A program made the position numbers and the translations under genes. Positions 12,990 through 25,236 of a stretch of DNA of 64,000 bases are shown here, one piece after another. The notes below the pieces were generated by a model that was given only the letters and a program-made list of their open reading frames with translations, was not told where the DNA came from and ran no database searches. This DNA comes from Nephrocerus scutellatus (lineage: Eukaryota; Arthropoda; Insecta; Diptera; Pipunculidae). Within the stretch, counting starts at the first letter, position 1, and each line of letters begins with the position of its first letter. Location: positions 112,889,890-112,953,889 of the forward strand of contig OX352761.1 in NCBI GenBank assembly GCA_947095585.1. Direction: 5' to 3'.

Positions 12990-15010
12990 ACTTACGATTT
13001 AAAGAAAGAGGTGAAGAATGGTCTCTTCCTCCTCCTCTTCCATGCAGATTCTCCAGAATACATTGGAAAATACACCAAGCCCTACTGCATGCTTACCTAT
13101 AATACAGTGACCAGTAATGAAACCTATCGTAGCGCTTATGTGCAATCTGTTTAGAGAGATCAAACATTTAGAGCGTTTCGGATCCAGTTTTGCCCAGTTT
13201 TTTTTTTTCGCTACACAATCCATTTGGCCGTCTAAGGTTGGTTTTCTCAGTGTAGCATCCTGCTTTAACATGAGTTTGCATGTAGCAATCGGTATGCCTA
13301 AGGAGCCAGGTAGAAGGGGCAGCGTAGTACCATTTTTGGGGACTCTGCAACTTCCCAGAAAATTCCTATGCAGCGGCACCCAGTACAGGTTGAATTGCTC
13401 CGCTATCTCCTTGAGAGATGATCGGTAGTCTAGGGCTACAATAGAGTTCGTAGAGACTGATTCTAGGGATCTCAAAGTTGATTGACTATCCGAGAAGATG
13501 TGGATATTATCCTTAGTGGATATAACGTTTCTTTGCAGCCAAGACACGACTTATTTTATCGCCATGATTTCTGCTTGAAAAAACACTGCAGTGATTTGGA
13601 AGACGTAAAGGGAGACTAATATTTAGCCATTTTGAGAAAACAGCTCCGCCTACCCTATCGTCAGATTTTGGCCCATCAGTATAAAAACTGATTGATTCAT
13701 CTTCCGAGATAGCACCTTCTTCCCAGAATGATCTGGAGGGTATGGTGACCTGGAAGTTGTTGTTGAAAGATAGTCGCGGAATGGTGTAGTCTATACCTTT
13801 TGGTGGAGCCCTGAATAAATTCAGAATAGAGGAGTGTCCGAATTCATTTCTTATCCATTGAGGCGAATAGCCTCGCTAGCAGCAACAGCAACTTGTCTGC
13901 TGAAGATGTCGAGTGGTGTTAGGTTGAACAGTATGTCTATTGCAGCGGAGGTGCTGATGCGGAGCGCTCCGCTCATACATAGGCAAGCCGATCTTTTGAC
14001 TTTGTCGCGATTTATTGCTTTGTCTTAGGTAGTCTAGCAGACCATCACACCGTACAGAAGTCTAGGTCTTATTACCGAAATATAAAGCCATTGAGTGATA
14101 TGGGGTTGAAGACCTCATTTGTTACCGATGGTTTTTTTTACAGGAGAAGAGTTCCACTATGGCTTTACGAACTCCTTCTTATATTATCTGCTTTCCAGGT
14201 TCGCTTTCTGTCCAGAATGAGTCCCAGATATTTAGCTGTATCGGAGAAGTATAAGCTTGTGCCCTTTATAGAGGGTGGGTCAATATGTAGAATTTTATAT
14301 TTTCTAGTGAAGCGGCCAAGTTCTGTTTTGTTGGGGTTTTCTACCAGACCATAACGATCTGCCAATCAAGTTAACTTATTAAAAGCATTATGTAAGGTTC
14401 TTTCAGATTATTAAGGTATCTTCCGGAAACGGCAATAGCAACGTCATCCATATATGCGATCACTCTGCAGATCTCCCTTTTCTGGTATATCAGCAGCTAG
14501 TTCACAACTAAGTCCCATAGAAGGGTGGTTAGAACTCCGACTTGCGGCGTTCCTCTGTAGACAGATCTATTGGCAGACGCTACACCCAGTTATGAATTGA
14601 TTATTCTACTTGTAAGCAGGAGATTAATCAGAACTCCAAGTGAGTTGTCTGCCTTCACGGTCGACAGTGCAGCTGCGATCGCTGATGTGTTGAGTTTCTT
14701 AAAAGCGCTTTTAATGTTCAGGCGAAGTGAATACTCAATAGAAGTCACTAACGTATGTAGAGCTGTTTCTACAGATTTGCCTTTGCAATAAGCATGTTGA
14801 TCATTAGACCAAAGTCTCTTATCAATACGTTTGCTTAAATGGATATCAATCATTCTTTCTAAGATTTTTAAGGGGAGGATGACAGACTGATAGGTCTGAG
14901 ATCTTTTGGACTGACGTCAGTATATTTGCCCGCTTTGTATATGAAAACCACTTTCACTTTTCTCCACAAATCCGGAATGTGGACCAGTTCTAGACAACTG
15001 ACAAAACTAT
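12990..15010 (-). mobile_element. Decayed LOA/I-type LINE with RNase H
   Basis: Minus-strand order runs from 15010 downwards. First is KVVFIYKAGKYTDVSPKDLR (about 14960-14890), then ILERMIDIHLSKRI and NDQHAYCKGKSVETALHTLV (14850-14740), the RT fingers and palm. Next is KYLGLILDRKRTWK near 14240-14190. The RNase H strand text is NIHIFSDSQSTLRSLESV (13500-13440) and LYWVPLHRN (13390). The C-terminal block is PKRSKCLISLNRLHISATIG and FITGHCIIGKHA near 13180-13090, ending EEEEETILHLFL near 13000. The part 13547-12999 stays open for 182 codons, so decay is moderate. Confidence 0.8.
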
Positions 15011-16472
15011 GACTTAATTTTTTTAAAATTAAAACTGGATATTGTATACAATATAGGTAATAAATGCTTTTTTATGTATTTTTTTATACATTTTAATAAA
15101 TATCTTAATTCTTAATTCAATTTTTTCTAACAAATCAGTGGTAAGAATTATTAAATTGGTCATCGTCACCTCGTTTTGCGAAACATTACATTAGCCATCA
15201 TCACTCTTACACCGTCAGTTGATCGTAGCTAATTTTCACCCCCATCGCACAAAACCGGGCACACAACATCACAATCGCTTACCAAACCAAATCACGTCCA
15301 AATAGCCAAAAATCTTTATGGTTACCTAGTCCTGAACGAGCATTAAATTCACCTAAATGAGAAGAGTACAGAGCTTGGGCGTGGCACACTGCAATTTCAT
15401 GCCTAGCGAGACTATATACTTCAAGTAAAATCATTCGAACGCACACAGAGCACGTCGCTAATAAATACATGAAATCAAATGAAAATGGAAAGTTTGCGCA
15501 AAAATTTGAGCACATGAAAAACCCAGATACAATTTTCATGAAGTAGGGGTTTTTTTTTTGCTTACCGATTGGTCTCTCAAGTCTACTACCAAATTGCTAT
15601 AGTCAGCGTACTGGTATTTGCGCGCATGTTATCTGATTACACATGAAAGTGCGTACGATTATGGTGAAAATTGGAGTTCGCATCACAAAAAAAAACGTAA
15701 TTTGTTCAAGTCAAACTTAAGATAAATTCATCCATAGATACAATTTTATCTGCAATATCAATAACAAAAAATGTTTCCCGCAAGAATCATCAGCATAAAT
15801 CTTAAATGCGGAAAGTATACTGAGAACAAAAACTGTTCTAGTCAAAATGAATATATCTGTGTATCTAGATACATAATACTCGTATTTTTATATCGCTTAT
15901 CCGACCTTAAACTTCTTTCTCCCATTTCCTTATTGCTGTTGAACAACGCGAGTTCGCTCCAGCTATAACTACATGTGTATCCCCCCAACAGAACCCTATG
16001 ATACAACAGTGTACAGGTATCTAGATACTCCTATATGTCTGCATAATTTGTATCTGTTCTATAGAATATCCCCCACAGTATCATGCAAGCATAAAGCATT
16101 AATCCCCTTTTCTGTATGTACGTACGTGCACTGGTTCTGCTTGGCTCATTCCCCAATATCTCTTCCATGGCAGCGCACCAACAAAAGCGGCAGTGACAGC
16201 AATGAGAATGGCGCATACTCCTATGTACATAGTTGGTGCATATGTACAGCACAATAACCAAGTGCAAGTGCAAGGGCACGATGGCATCTCAAACCTGCAA
16301 CATGACCACGTCGACTGAATTGAATCCACATAACAAACAAACAGCAACACCACCACAATCCTCCAGAGTTGCGGAGGCATCTGAACATGAGAATGAATAA
16401 AAAAAACCAACTCCATACTTGATGCGGCTTCCTCATTGCAGCTCCCGCAATGCGCCTGCTGTTCCTCTGCAG

Positions 16473-16491
16473 GTGTGTGTGTGTGTGTGTG
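16473..16491. repeat. (TG)n microsatellite
   Basis: About nine TG dinucleotides flanked by CTGCAGG and GCGAG. Confidence 0.9.
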
Positions 16492-17008
16492 GCGAGAAAC
16501 AGGAAAACCTATATTTGCCGACAAGGCCCACCGCTCCTTTATCGTCATCGTCATCGTCCGCCCATCCCAATCATTTTATCCTCAAGCCTGGATGGTATAA
16601 TCCTGGAATCGCTGCGCTTATACATACATATTCTTATATAATATCAGTCGAGTATATAGAGTGTGGGTGTTTGGCTGGCTGATTGGTGAGGTGGTATGGT
16701 TTATATACCGCCCCTATATACTCAAACATATACATATGTTAGTAGTACTACGGCTACTACTACTACTCACGTTTCACTCTTAATTCCTTCTGATGCCAGA
16801 AAATGACTCCGCGATTCCCGATTTCCGACGCAGGAAAATTCACTGCGCAGTGCAGCTCATCGAGTGGCATCATCAGAGTGAGAGTGTAGCAAAACGCGAC
16901 CAAGTTCCAAGGCCTAGGCCATGCCACATGGATCCTATGTAACGAGTAAAAACAGAAGCCCAAGAAGATACTGTACAGGAGCGTCGGGAAGGACGAGGAC
17001 AGCAACAT

Positions 17009-17025
17009 ACATATATATATATATA
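17009..17025. repeat. (AT)n microsatellite
   Basis: An ATATAT run inside a CATACATATAT context typical of fly intergenic DNA. Confidence 0.85.
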
Positions 17026-18150
17026 AGCTCTATATGCTTGTATAGTATGTGGCTTCTACGCACGCACTTCAGCAGCAGTAGAAGCCGCAGCTGGGAGGAA
17101 ACTAATTTCCCTTTTACTTTTCTGCGTACATCGCATGACAAACCAACACATACAAGGATCTACATAGATACATAGTTATGTTCGAAGTGAGTGTTTCATG
17201 GTGAAGGCTATATGCGAGCATATACATAAGTACGGGTATGCTCATTTCAAGGTTTTGCCCAGTAGCATAGAAATTCATGATCAAGAACATGCCAAATGCC
17301 ATGCGATGCCGTGCTGGCATGTACGATTGCGACTGGAGCGAGCTGGATACCAACCGAGAAGGCCATGCGCTGTGCGCATGCTAGCTCTGAGAGTTGTGCA
17401 TCGTGTTCCGTGCATTTATGTAGTATGCTGAACGGAGTGGAGCATTAAAATTGGAAGAGTGTTTGTGTGGAGTTTTATGTTGATGGCAGAACGCTGAAAC
17501 CTCCTGCTCGACTGTGAATGCGATTCTAATGCTGCAGGCAGTGTGTGGAAGCAGAAAATGGAATGACGACGGTGGAAGTCGGTCGCCGCCGCCACAACGT
17601 CATCCTCATCAGTTGGATGGGTGGTTTTTCGTATCTGGTTAGACGAGTATGTGACTGACTGACTGCTGGTTGCAGAAACAGAGACAGTGAGAGAGAGAGT
17701 TATGTACATTTTCGCTTTTAGTTTCGTTTGCCATTGCAATGCACAGCTTCATGGTCAAGGAAAATTCGCCGTCGTGGTGTATGCCACTCTGCCACTGGAA
17801 AATGATGCCCGTGTATATGGATGTGGTATTGTAGCGGTATTGCCAGTAGTTACATTTCGCGTTGTTGCTTTGCAGATTTTACGATATTCGCGGGTGGTTG
17901 TCGGAGGGGAAATTATGGGTGGGGCAGCAGTGATGGTTATGGTTCCTTAGGGTGGTTGTGGTTCGGGATGACATGGTTGTCCCATGTTCAAAAGTGAAAT
18001 CGAAAGTGGACTCAATTTTTTGGTGAATTTTTGATAAAGTTTCAAGGAAACCGACAGTAGTTTGTTGGGTTACTCTCGGGTTATTTATGAGCACCAGTCA
18101 CTGTTGGTTTTCTTTAGTTCGAAAAAAAATCAACCACTACAATAAATTAG

Positions 18151-18262
18151 GGGTCGAATGAGCACATACGTGACTGAAAAATGTTAATTTGGCACGATCG
18201 CTTACGTGAACGAGTGACGAGTAGAAAATTTTGGCATTCTGTCATTAGTGAACGAGTTATTT
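18151..18262 (+). repeat. DNA-transposon terminal region matching the 63.2-kb MITE
   Basis: It begins GGGTCGAATGAGCACATACG and runs TGACTGAAAAATG, CGCTTACGTGAACGAGTGAC, GAGTAG. The MITE at 63244 begins GGGTCGAATTACCACATACG with the same downstream order. Subterminal ACGTGAACGAGT motifs are shared. No matching right end was found downstream. Confidence 0.75.
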
Positions 18263-18263
18263 T

Positions 18264-19250
18264 TTGTTCGATAGGGTTGTTGGTGACGAGTTGAAGTTTT
18301 TTTTTTGGAAGGAAAATGTTTTTATTTGTTGTTATTTGGGCGTTCTTCTTAATTTATTATTCAAAATTTATTTTAGGTCGAATATTAATAAAATAAACCC
18401 TATCCAAGAAGAGATTTTGGCAGGTTATATGAGACATCACCCGGATCTTGCTAAAAACATCCTTCCGTGCTCCCAGAGGAAAGCCACTTCCATACAATTA
18501 TGGAATGAAAAAATTAAATTCTTACGGTCCACCGATTAAAGATTCTTAATCTTGGAAAAAGGTGAGTTAATTTGTCTAAGATCTGTTCCGATTTCATCAG
18601 TGGTGTTTCTTTCTTTTCATCAGACATTCTCTTATCAAAAGTATCAAATACAGAATAAAATGTCATTCAACAAATGTTCTAAAAAGAAAACTTAAGTGAC
18701 GAAGAATATTTAAGCCAGCTCGACATACAACTTTCATCTGCGTGTGAATAAGAGGGAATCGATGTGAACACTTTCGGGCAGCTATTATTACCAGCACTAA
18801 CAACAAACGATGAAGCTCTTCAATCAACGCCCCATACTAGTTACTGGATGCGGCTATAAAATTGCAAAAGCATCACTTCTTTCAATATCCCCGCCAACTC
18901 CTACGGAATGGTGTTTCAAAAAACCTGAAATGCCAATTCATTCGTAGATGATGCTGATGATTTAGATGATGTTTCGGAATGCAATTTTGATCTCTACCGT
19001 CCTTCATATAAAAAAGGAAATAAAAAAATGTACGCCAATGCCAAACCCAAAATAAAATCAAAGATAAAAAGAGTTCTTTACGGCAGTTTGCTTAAAAAAA
19101 TTAGATAGGCTTTTAGGGCTAGAGGAGCGCAAACTCCTTGTCCAAGAGTGCATTCTGGAAATAGATGCGGAAAAGCATAGTACTTTCATGAACATATTGA
19201 AGCGTCTAATTAAAGAGCTTCAGTTGCAGATCTTGAAGAAGCAATAGTTG
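18264..19250 (+). pseudogene. Decayed Myb/SANT-like (zeste-type) gene, possibly transposon-borne
   Basis: A first exon-like frame (18264-18539) ends in NPIQEEILAGYMRHHPDLAK followed by QRKATSIQLWNE (about 18460-18510), resembling N-terminal Myb/SANT domains of zeste-like regulators. Just beyond a stop is a donor-like AAAAAGGTGAGT (18554-18565). At about 19085-19250 the plus strand reads LDRLLGLEERKLLVQECILE, then DAEKHSTFMNILKRLIKELQ, a C-terminal leucine-rich helix typical of the same proteins. The middle is scrambled by frameshifts. Known: PIF/Harbinger transposons carry a transposase and a Myb/SANT partner gene. The DNA-transposon end immediately upstream suggests such a source, but no Harbinger transposase is visible here. 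Confidence 0.5.
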
Positions 19251-19369
19251 TTTGAAAACATTTTCTATGAATTAGACTTGAACTTTGTTCTTTTGTACTT
19301 TTATTTATTTTCATCTTCTCAGCAGAACCTACATTCTATCTCTGAGCCAGCACCAATTTTGTTAAGGTG

Positions 19370-20510
19370 ATACCGCAAGCCACAACGATCTGTCTGTGAA
19401 ACTCATCAGCTTCCAAATACTTCTTTACTTATGTCCTATAGCCCCTTGTGGGTTCTAGGGCTTCTACTATGCATACACGCCATCGCGTGCGGTTTCGACA
19501 ATGAGCTTCAACCAACTCCTTCCCAATTGCCGTGACTCCTCCTCAACTGTTCTGCGCCATGTATTATACCATTCTGCGATAACGGATTCAATTATATTGA
19601 CCCGTTCTCTGGTAAAGCTGTTCATTAGAGATACGATTAGGCCAGAAAACCCTTAAGATGCTCCGTAGACACCTATTTACGAACGTTTGTAATCTTTCTG
19701 TGATAGTAGCGGTCACCTCCAAGTGCTGCACCCATACAACAGCACAGATTCAAAATTTGAACGAAACAGTCGCAGCTTAGTTTTTAAGCTGATCGCATTG
19801 CTTCGCCATATTATGGTCCAAACACTGATTTTGCTTTGCCGATTCGGTTCATAATGTCCTGTTCGGTTCCACCTTCGGTCGAGACAATACTCCCAAGATA
19901 TTGGAAACTCTCTGCTCTCTCTACCGGTTGTCCAGCAATGTAACCTAGAGTTACTGAGTTTGTGCCAAGGTTGATGATTTTGGTTTTTGCAGTATTAATC
20001 TTCGAACCCGCAACATTTGCCCCCCTTTCCCCATTTGTTGTCATTTTGTGCAGCTTCATAATCCTGAGTGAAAGTAAACAAATGTCGTCAGCGTAGTCCA
20101 GATGTTTCAGTTGAGATATAAGTGTCTAACGAATTCCTCCGTTTCCAGTAGATAAAGTTGCGCGAAGCACATCGCTTATTACCAACAAAAAAAGTATCGG
20201 CGATAGCATGCAACCTTGTCGTACCCCACTTACGATTTCGACTTTCTCTGGTTGTTCGCATTTAATAATAGCTATTAGTTTATCGGGCATACCTCGCCTG
20301 CGCAAGAGCCAGATAAACTGTCTGTTGAGACTGTCAAACGCCTTCTCAAACAGCGCACTGTTCAATATGATCCGCAGGTTGTTGATGTGGTCGATTGTAA
20401 GGATCTAATGCGGAAACCTGCTGGTTCGGCATCGAGTGTATTAATAATGTTCATGAGTTTCAATAATTCGCTCAAGTACTACTTTGGGTATTACCTTTGC
20501 AACATAATTT
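19370..20510 (-). mobile_element. RTE-like LINE relic, a second subfamily
   Basis: The minus strand carries FEKAFDSLNRQFIWLLRRRG and MPDKLIAIIK (20345-20265), then VSGVRQGCMLSPILFLLVI (about 20240-20180), the RT palm and thumb. Further down are KINTAKTKIINLG, RAESFQYLGSIVSTEGGTEQ and DIMNRIGKAKSVF (20005-19815), followed by broken C-terminal text such as LRLFRSNFESVLLYGC (about 19770). It differs from the 3.5-kb element by sequence (GQPVERAESFQYLG against VVQSFNCLG). Stops and frameshifts are common. Confidence 0.8.
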
Positions 20511-22589
20511 CTTTAAAAACTATGACAGAGCTCATAATTCGTTCAATGTAGATCGTTATCGGACCGAACCATGATTAATAAATACTTTTTGGAAAATGTA
20601 AATAGAAGTTATCACGTTTCGGCATCTTGCTGATATAAGACAACATATTGATTTCAAGAAGTGGACCTTTCGGTTGGCGCCAAAGATTATGCGATCTTGA
20701 TTATTTCTTGTGGAGGCTCCGCGAAATAATTGCCTGATCAGATCAGATTCAAAGATCTGCAACAATTTTCTACTCGCCAGACAACTACGTTCGTGTTATT
20801 ATCCACGAAACTACCAATAGTTGCTGAATATTTCTAGGAAATAACCTATAATAGAGCCAACTTTCCTATACGAAATGTATACGCTAATTTACTCGTAAGA
20901 TTTCCAGCAATTGTAAATCAGTTATATGACACAGATGAATATAGTATCTAGCATTGGAAAATAAGCACAGAGAATAGCTAAACTGTTGCTAGAATTTAAT
21001 CTTGTCATATAAATATAATGTTGCCATCTGTTTTTGAGAATTTATTCTTCTGTAATCGAATTCCTAGAAACCGCCGATCTATGATTTCATATGATGCCAT
21101 AGCACCACTGATCTTTATGATCAAACGTTTAGGTTTTTAATAATCCACGACGCATTGACTTTATCCAATTAAAGTCATAAATTACAACGCCGACTACTGA
21201 AGACGCATAAATCACCAAATATTCCATAAACCGTAAAGAGTTACAAAGTGGGACACAGAAGACAAAAAAAAACCGCTCCGAATCAACATATTGCGGATAA
21301 ATCATTTTATTTGTTTACAAAATGGAATAAATTAAAGAAATGCGCATCTGGGAATTATTGCAAAGCAAATTAACAAATTATAGACTAGGAGGACGAACCC
21401 CTCAAAAAATAGCTTCCTGTATAGCTGTGTGCGCACAAAGAGAAGCAGCAGGGGCCGATATTTTTTAGAGTCCAATGATGTAACAATATCACAACAAAAC
21501 AACAACAACAAAAATGATACAAAGAGCCGCCGTAAGATCTCAAATAGCACGGCGGCGATCTTCACGGTGACCCAAAGAAGAGTTGTTCCACCATGAAAAG
21601 TTGGGGTTTCTTCAGCTAATCGCATGCTGCTCGTTAATTCCGAAATCTAATACTACGAGCAATAAAACAGGAAAAAAAAAGATTGAAAAAAAAAACAAAG
21701 AAAGAATGAAAGAAAAAGTTAAGAACATCTCTCAAGGAACAAACAAAGGAGTTGAGTTGACACAAATACGAGTACTATGAATACGAGGGAGTGGACAAGG
21801 GAACGAAAAGAAAACACAACATAACTCGACAGATATTTTTTTGTGAAAGCAGTGATTGAGGCGACTCTTGTTTTTTTTTCCAAATACATACTTTAATCCA
21901 AGGTTATCGTCGGACTCTTCAATAATTCGCATAGCGATTTAGATTGAGATAATGTGATGATCGAAACGGGGCTATTATATTATGTATAACGCCCGACTCG
22001 AACCGACGGCGCCTATCTTCAGAAAACTGGACCTGGAACGTGAACTCGTAAATACTAATTAAAGTTAATTCGATGGAAAAATTATATGCCTTGAGTTTTT
22101 GTATTAATTCAATGCAATGGAGTTTAGTTTTTATTTGGAAAGAGCATCACATGATTAACCCAAATCTTCTGAAACAATTTTTAATTTTTGAAAGCTTTTT
22201 TATGACTATTTTCAAGTTTATCTTGCCCGAGGATACTTCACTATATGCACAAAATTACTATCTTCAAATGATTACGGTTGGATCTCCGGGTCTGCTAATC
22301 TTTGCTGGTTTTAGGACGACAGATATTTAAAATCAGTTTTTGAAGTTTTAAGTAAGCTTTTTTATACAGTTTTCGTCCGTTTTATGTTTAAACTAATGGT
22401 TAGATAAATATATGTTCATAACATTGTACTAAATGAAAACCCGTTGAAACACGAGGGAGTTAGTTAATAAATATGAATGCTTTTGAAATTTTATGAAAAT
22501 TTACATTTATCAAGCGATTTTTATGAAATTTCGAATATACATTACTGGCAGATGGAGGATAGTTATATATAAGCTGTAGTATATCCTTC
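20511..22589. other. No gene recognised
   Basis: AT-rich, with A-rich runs around 21660-21720 and an octamer TACGAGTA at 21767-21774. No TE motif or credible coding frame was found. Confidence 0.5.
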
Positions 22590-23130
22590 TTTCAGTAAAA
22601 CGTGGGGAGTAAACCCGCAAGTTACTCTATGGTTATACCAAAGCATTATCGGACCCAGGCTTACATACGCATCCCTAATATAGTGGCTAAAAACACAGCA
22701 GTGGATAACACGCTCGAAACTCAGTAAAATTGAAAGACTAATATGTCTTAGTACAACTGGTGCTATCAAGGCTTGCGGAAAAGTAGCACTTGAAAAACCA
22801 CTATTACTCACACCACTTCACTTACACATCAAAATGGAAGCGGGTGCAAGAGCCATTTTACTCAAGGTAACTAACCAACTCAAAGTCAATAGACCAGGAC
22901 ATACAATCATCATCACCAAAATTAACTTGGATAGCGGAATTGTCCTTCAATCAGACTCTGTTATAAAAACAACTAATTTCCAAAGGAACTTCTCAGTAAG
23001 AGAACCGGACCGTAATCAAGTTGAAAATATCATAAGTAACCTCCCCAATCATGCATATATCTGGTACACAGACGGATCTAAAAAAAACACAAGAACAGGC
23101 CGGGGTATTCGGACCCACAATCACATTACG
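22590..23130 (+). mobile_element. LOA/I-type LINE fragment truncated by an RTE-like insertion
   Basis: The plus strand reads IERLICLSTTGAIKACGKVA-like text (22728-22790), LLLTPLHLHIKMEAGARAIL (22800-22860), then NHAYIWYTDGSKKNTRTG (23046-23100), the start of the RNase H domain (TDGS, first catalytic Asp), and GVFGPTITLR up to 23130. The open frame from 22834 to the insertion is unbroken, so this fragment is comparatively young. The LINE text stops where the (ATG)n tail of the next element starts. Confidence 0.8.
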
Positions 23131-23980
23131 AATCATCATCATCTTTGGCTCTACAATCGGGGTCCGGTCCTAGCCTCCCGCAAAAAGTCTCTCCACCGGT
23201 CCCGATTTCGAGCCAATGTCATCCAGTTTGGCATCCTTAAACTCTGGGCGTCCTGGTTTACGTCATCCTTCCAGCGTGGACTTGGCCGGCCTCGCTGTTG
23301 TGTTCCATAAATTATAGAGTCTCCGGAATGGTCCTTCCTCACATACGGGGCCGTAAGACTTTTCTCTCGAACGCGGCTAAGAGGTCAGAATGCTTTTTGC
23401 ATAAGTAAGTTCTGGTGTGACCATTGTCTTATATAGTTTAAGTTCCTGGATTTGAAGAGTCTTGACAGACTATAGTAGGCTTTGTTGGCTTTAAGCAACC
23501 CTGAGCGTATTTCTGGTTCCATGGTATTATCGGCTGCTACAGTTGACCCGAGATAGCTAAAAGATTGCACTACTTTAAATTCACGCTCCACTATTTGATT
23601 TGAGGGACCAATGTTGGAACTTCTACTCGCAGACGTGCCAACCATGTACTTTGTTTTGCTCTCATTTATGTGCAGCCCCAGATTTCGTGCCGCCTGCTCT
23701 ATCTGGATGAAAGCTTCCTGTACAGATCTTGGGTTTCTACAAACGATGTCAATATCGTCTGCGTAAGCCAGTATCTGAATTGACTAATAGAGGATTGTTC
23801 CTCTCGCCGTTACGTCAGAGTCTCGGATCACTTTCTCCAACGCCGGGTTGAAGAGGACGCAGGCCAGTCCATCACGTTGTCGAAGCCCGGTATAGATGTT
23901 CAATGGGTGTTATAGTGACCCGGATATTTTTACTTGGCCTATAACATTGGTTATGGTCAACCTACATAGTCGTGTCAGTC
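23131..23980 (-). mobile_element. RTE-like LINE copy inserted into the LOA-type LINE
   Basis: A 3'-terminal piece collinear with 3536-4550, with the (ATG)n tail at 23132-23143. Over the last roughly 165 bases I count about a dozen differences from the 3.5-kb copy, so the two are close relatives. It has an internal deletion corresponding to about 3710-3845, and a smaller one near 23405 and 23437. The 5' end stops near 23980, a 5' truncation typical of target-primed reverse transcription. Confidence 0.85.
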
Positions 23981-24504
23981 AGAAACTAAAACGACGCGAG
24001 TCCAAATGCTTTAATCAATGGATAATATTCAGGGAAAACCTGTTATATATGTTATGTTATATACTATTTCAGCGAGTAATGTACGCTATTTTTCACCAGA
24101 CCAAAACTGCTCATGCGCAATGCAAAACTACTGTGGGAATGTTTGGTCGCTGAGACTGTAGTAAATAACAAAATAATTTTCTATGTTAACACACTAGTGT
24201 GGATAATACCTAGTTTCAAGGGTAGGTTATAGCGTAGGAAACAGTCACTTTCGTGTATGGTCGTGTGAAGAAGAATTACGCCAATCCATCGTTCGAATCG
24301 TGAGTTATGGTCGGTTCATACAAAAATCCAATGCTAAAAAACATTTCAGTTTTTCCCGAATTGCCCAATTTTCGGGGCAACTTTTACAATTTTTGTTTCC
24401 ACAAAAAGATGCACATTGCGCACATTTTTTTTAAAAAAAGCTAGCTTCGTACTAACATATAAAATACTTTTGTTATTTACTGCAGTCACAGCGAACACAC
24501 ATTC
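23981..24504. other. No gene recognised
   Basis: AT-rich. I looked for the other half of the interrupted LOA-type LINE here and did not find it. Confidence 0.4.
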
Positions 24505-25045
24505 TCAGAGTAATTTTAAATAAATCTCCTTGACAATCAGACTTTTAAATCTTTCTGATATCTTCCTCGAGTTTAAGCGATATATAACTGTCCATGAGCG
24601 AAAACAAACTAGCCCAGGAAGATATACACCGACATTATCAAAAGACTGGCCTTGATTCTTGTTGATGGTCATTGCAAAAACCAATATCAATGGAAATTGG
24701 CGACGCTTCATTCTTTGAATGGCAAAGTAGTTTCGCTTGCCTCCAAATCAATTCTAGGAATGCAAATTTCTTCCCCCTTATTGTTCCCTGTAATAATTTC
24801 TGCTTTTATACAATTTCGATTAAGACTCCTGACTATTAATCGAGTTCCATTCAACAAACCCTGTTTTGGGTTAAGATATTGGAGAAGCATGAAAAATGCA
24901 CCAACTTTCAATTTCAGTATATGTGGCGGCATTCCCGAAGGAACTTTGTGCGTGCAAAAATTCAACAGAAAAATCAATCTCATCGATGAACCAAATCCAA
25001 CCATAAACACAAATTTTCGTAAATATCTCGACTCCAGCGCCACCT
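24505..25045 (-). mobile_element. Helitron helicase (PIF1-like) C-terminal relic
   Basis: The minus strand reads VPSGMPPHILKLKVGAFFML, then LNPKQGLLNGTRLIVRSLNR (24950-24800), IITGNNKGEEICIPRIDLEA (24790-24735) and KRRQFPLILVFAMTINKNQG followed by QSFDNVGVYLPG (24710-24610). This is the conserved end of Helitron-type PIF1 helicases, including the final helicase motif around TINKxQGQSF. It is only mildly decayed: one frameshift near 24710 splits two open pieces, and the LYVALSR block is disrupted. There is no Rep domain nearby. Known role: rolling-circle transposition. Confidence 0.85.
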
Positions 25046-25090
25046 AACGGGTCAGAAAAAAACCTAAGCTTATGGTAGCACCAAACGAAC
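25005..25090 (-). repeat. Dispersed repeat shared with 60190-60275
   Basis: Minus-strand text TTCGTTTGGTGCTACCATAA, then CCGTTAGGTGGCGCTGGAGT, then CGAGATATTTACGAAAAT. It parallels TTCGTTTGGTACTCCGATGA, CCTTAGGTGGCGTTAGATTC and GAGATACATATTTGCGAAAA on the plus strand at 60193-60270. It lies directly upstream of the Helitron helicase frame. Confidence 0.7.
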
Positions 25091-25236
25091 ATATGGTGTG
25101 ACTATAGCTTCGGTACGTCCAGTGGTTTAGGCGGTATGAGGCGACACAAAAGTGTTATATCTATACAGACAAACAGACAAACAGACAACGGTAATTATGT
25201 TATTAGGCGATTATTTTGTCTTCTAAAATTAAAAGG

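Larger units (their letters stand above)
15011..18150. other. Unique-looking sequence, no gene recognised
   Basis: Open frames overlap in many phases around 16100-17950 but none has a family signature, credible splice structure or consistent codon use. The stretch 16100-17950 is GC-richer and microsatellite-bearing, typical of fly regulatory or intronic DNA. Simple repeats are (TG)n at about 16473-16491 and (AT)n at about 17009-17025. An unrecognised exon cannot be excluded. Confidence 0.5.

Noticed and set aside
16099..17739. Overlapping frames of 60-150 codons on both strands
   Set aside because: No codon bias, no conserved motif, Cys/His-rich strings of low complexity; typical of GC-richer non-coding DNA.
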